Position numbers and translations under genes: made by a program
Notes under the pieces: model-generated
What the model was told of the DNA's origin: nothing
Seen by the model: only the letters and a program-made list of their open reading frames with translations
Databases searched by the model: none
Shown here: positions 62,541 through 64,000 of the stretch, in pieces
How positions within the stretch are numbered: the first letter of the stretch is position 1
Layout of the letters: the number at the start of each line of letters is the position of its first letter
Assembly: GCA_947499565.1 (NCBI GenBank)
Contig: CANMOV010000003.1
Location: 663,981 to 727,980, forward strand
DNA from: an uncultured Croceitalea sp.
GTDB lineage: Bacteria; Bacteroidota; Bacteroidia; Flavobacteriales; Flavobacteriaceae
Direction: 5' to 3'
DNA length: 64,000 nucleotides

Positions 62541-63620
62541 ATGCGAAAATTTCTAATTCCAGTTTTACTTTTATTATTTGCTTACGGCTGTGCAGAAAAT
62601 CAGATACCAGTGGAGACACAAACTTTATTTATTGGGACTTATACAGATGGTTCATCTGAAGGAATTTATACTTTACAATTTAATCCTGAAACCGGCACTC
62701 TAGATTCGCTTGAGTTAAAAGCCAAGCTCCCTAACCCCTCTTTTTTGGCAATTTCCAAGGATAAAAAGAACCTTTTTGCAGTGCAAGAAACCGCTGATTT
62801 TGATTCCTTAGGTGGTGGAATCACTTCATTTTCACTACAAAATGATGAATTAAAGATTTTAAATAGTAAAGGTTCGGGAGGAGCACATCCGTGCCATGTT
62901 GCAGTTTCCAGCAACAATCAAATTGCGGTTTCAAATTATACAGGAGGGAATCTTGCTATTTTCGATTTAGGTGAAGATGGCAGTCTAGCGGAACGCCAAC
63001 TCATAGAACATAATGTAGATACGCTAAAAACCGCTCATGTACATAAAGCTCATTTTAATGAAGATGGTCTTTTTGTTGCAGACCTGGGATTAAGTGCTTT
63101 AAAACGATACGACAAACAACCTTATGGATGGGTGCCTGCGCATCAAAATACCATTGAGATGGGACAAGGTGCTGGATCTCGCCATTTCGTCTTTAGTGAG
63201 AATAAAGCGTATCTCTACGTGCTTAATGAGCTTAATGCTACAATTGTTGTTTTAAAAAGGGATGATGAAGGGAGTTACAACATAATACAAACAGCAGCTA
63301 CAAATGATGACCCAAAATGGTGTGCAGATATTCACCTGTCTAGTGATGGTAAGTTTTTATATAGTTCTAACCGCGGTAAGAATACCATAGTTATTTATAC
63401 TGTTGATGCCGAAAACGGAGAAATCACTTTTGTTGGCAACGAGTCTACGCGCGGAAATTCTCCTCGTAATTTCACCATAGACCCAACAGGAAAATTTGTG
63501 TTAGCGGGAAATCAAAAAAGCGATAATATTACCGTTTTTAGGAGAGATGCTGAAAAAGGCACTTTGGAATTTTTAAAAGAGTATAAGGTTCCAAGTCCGG
63601 TTTGTTTGGTGTTTCTATAA
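62541..63620 (+). CDS. Lactonase-family (YbhE/6-phosphogluconolactonase-like) lipoprotein
   Basis: 359 residues with a lipobox (AYGC, about 14-17). Seven-bladed propeller repeats: TLFIGTYTDGSSEGIYTLQF, FLAISKDKKNLFAVQE, GAHPCHVAVSSNNQ, VHKAHFNEDGLFVADLG, GSRHFVFSENKAYLYVLNE, DIHLSSDGKFLYSSNRG and RNFTIDPTGKFVLAGNQ. The family hydrolyses sugar lactones. Next to a sugar dehydrogenase, whose product would be an aldonolactone, this makes a believable oxidise-then-open pair in the envelope. Confidence 0.88.
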   Translation: MRKFLIPVLLLLFAYGCAENQIPVETQTLFIGTYTDGSSEGIYTLQFNPETGTLDSLELKAKLPNPSFLAISKDKKNLFAVQETADFDSLGGGITSFSLQNDELKILNSKGSGGAHPCHVAVSSNNQIAVSNYTGGNLAIFDLGEDGSLAERQLIEHNVDTLKTAHVHKAHFNEDGLFVADLGLSALKRYDKQPYGWVPAHQNTIEMGQGAGSRHFVFSENKAYLYVLNELNATIVVLKRDDEGSYNIIQTAATNDDPKWCADIHLSSDGKFLYSSNRGKNTIVIYTVDAENGEITFVGNESTRGNSPRNFTIDPTGKFVLAGNQKSDNITVFRRDAEKGTLEFLKEYKVPSPVCLVFL

Positions 63621-63645
63621 TGTCATTTTTAAGAGAGTGAAGAAT

Positions 63646-64000
63646 CTATTTTTCTTCATCTTTACAAAACGCATCTAGTTTTTCTTGAGCTACCTCAAAA
63701 CCTAGTAGTAGTGCTTTTTTCCATGCCTCACAAGCATCTTTATATTGTTTTAGGTTTTCTTTTGCATTTCCCCTATTATAATGAGCTTTGGCATAATTAG
63801 AATCTAATTTTATTGCTTTATTATAGTCTTTTATAGCCTTTTCGTGTTGATTTAGATTACTTTTTGCAACCCCTCTATTATTATAGATTTCTGCATCATT
63901 AGGATCTAGTTCTATTGCTTTGCTATAGTCTTTTATAGCCTTTTCGTGTTGATTTAGATTACTTTTTGCAACCCCTCTATTATTATAGATTTCTGCATCA
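63646..64000 (-). CDS. TPR-repeat protein, C-terminal part (5' end outside window)
   Basis: 117 residues to the stop at 63648-63646, open to the window edge. Three tetratricopeptide repeats of 34 residues are visible (YNNRGVAKSNLNQHEKAIKD occurs twice; then HYNRGNAKENLKQYKDACEA), then a capping helix WKKALLLGFEVAQEKLDAFC. It is a protein-interaction scaffold of unknown partner. Confidence 0.85.
   Translation of the reverse strand, partial: DAEIYNNRGVAKSNLNQHEKAIKDYSKAIELDPNDAEIYNNRGVAKSNLNQHEKAIKDYNKAIKLDSNYAKAHYNRGNAKENLKQYKDACEAWKKALLLGFEVAQEKLDAFCKDEEK
63822..64000. repeat. 102-bp tandem repeat inside the TPR gene
   Basis: Bases 63822-63898 recur without change at 63924-64000, an offset of 102 bp (34 codons, one TPR unit). 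The identity runs off the window edge, so more copies may lie beyond. Confidence 0.85.

Noticed and set aside
63822-64000. CRISPR-like repeat array
   Set aside because: The 102-bp period equals one 34-residue TPR and the frame is open throughout; there are no short repeats with unique spacers.

Overview
The window comes from a low-G+C Bacteroidota chromosome, most likely a marine member of the Flavobacteriaceae; I cannot name the genus. The signs are promoters of the TAnnTTTG type, a subtilase with a type IX secretion (T9SS) sorting tail, a b558-type succinate dehydrogenase in the order sdhC-sdhA-sdhB, a SUF operon followed by DUF2480 and DUF3078 genes, and many short lipoprotein or secretion signals. 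No rRNA, tRNA, CRISPR array, transposase or prophage was seen.

Layout. 1-5 kb: a gene tail with two terminators, an acetyltransferase and a serine hydrolase, a divergent pair of small regulators (HTH protein and S24-type repressor) with overlapping dyads between them, a methionine-type aminotransferase, and a secreted protein gene broken by one ochre codon. 5-11 kb: sdhCAB, then divergently rimK and a zinc deacylase. 11-17 kb: a large BNR-propeller protein with a zinc ribbon and a DUF2721 protein, a glycine-zipper miniprotein and an M28 peptidase. 17-25 kb: a REP-like repeat, Xaa-Pro aminopeptidase, an AT-rich AbiH defence gene held between two direct copies of a palindromic repeat, brnQ, thiL and a Tat-exported oxidoreductase. 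24.5-27 kb: two lipoproteins built from repeats. 27-36 kb: the SUF iron-sulfur cluster (A, B, metallo-hydrolase, C, D, S, E, T). 36-46 kb: hflX, a TMEM175-like channel, nuclease/phosphatase, subtilase, exonuclease, alkyltransferase, CBS membrane protein and a second serine hydrolase. 46.5-58.4 kb: haem synthesis, with hemA-C-D-E-F-B on the minus strand and hemH on the plus strand, around an AraC-type regulator. 58-64 kb: MATE pump, sugar dehydrogenase, membrane-bound AraC regulator, lactonase and the tail of a TPR protein.

How they work together. SUF makes Fe-S clusters, needed by SdhB and possibly by a cysteine-rich ferrochelatase. The hem genes make the haem that SdhC needs. The AraC-type gene sits divergently from hemA across a perfect 17-bp palindrome, so it is a natural candidate regulator of the haem operon.

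Most notable: (1) a four-helix-bundle (S23/IVS-type) gene that, with 25-nt terminal inverted repeats, fills the gap between phzF and hemB like a small insertion element; (2) the repeat-bracketed AbiH gene; (3) two genes each interrupted only by a TAA where glutamine CAA is expected; (4) the hemA/AraC palindrome; (5) the overlapping dyads between the two small regulators. Start codons were moved inward from the longest possible frame where a promoter box, a TTG/GTG artefact or family length argued for it.
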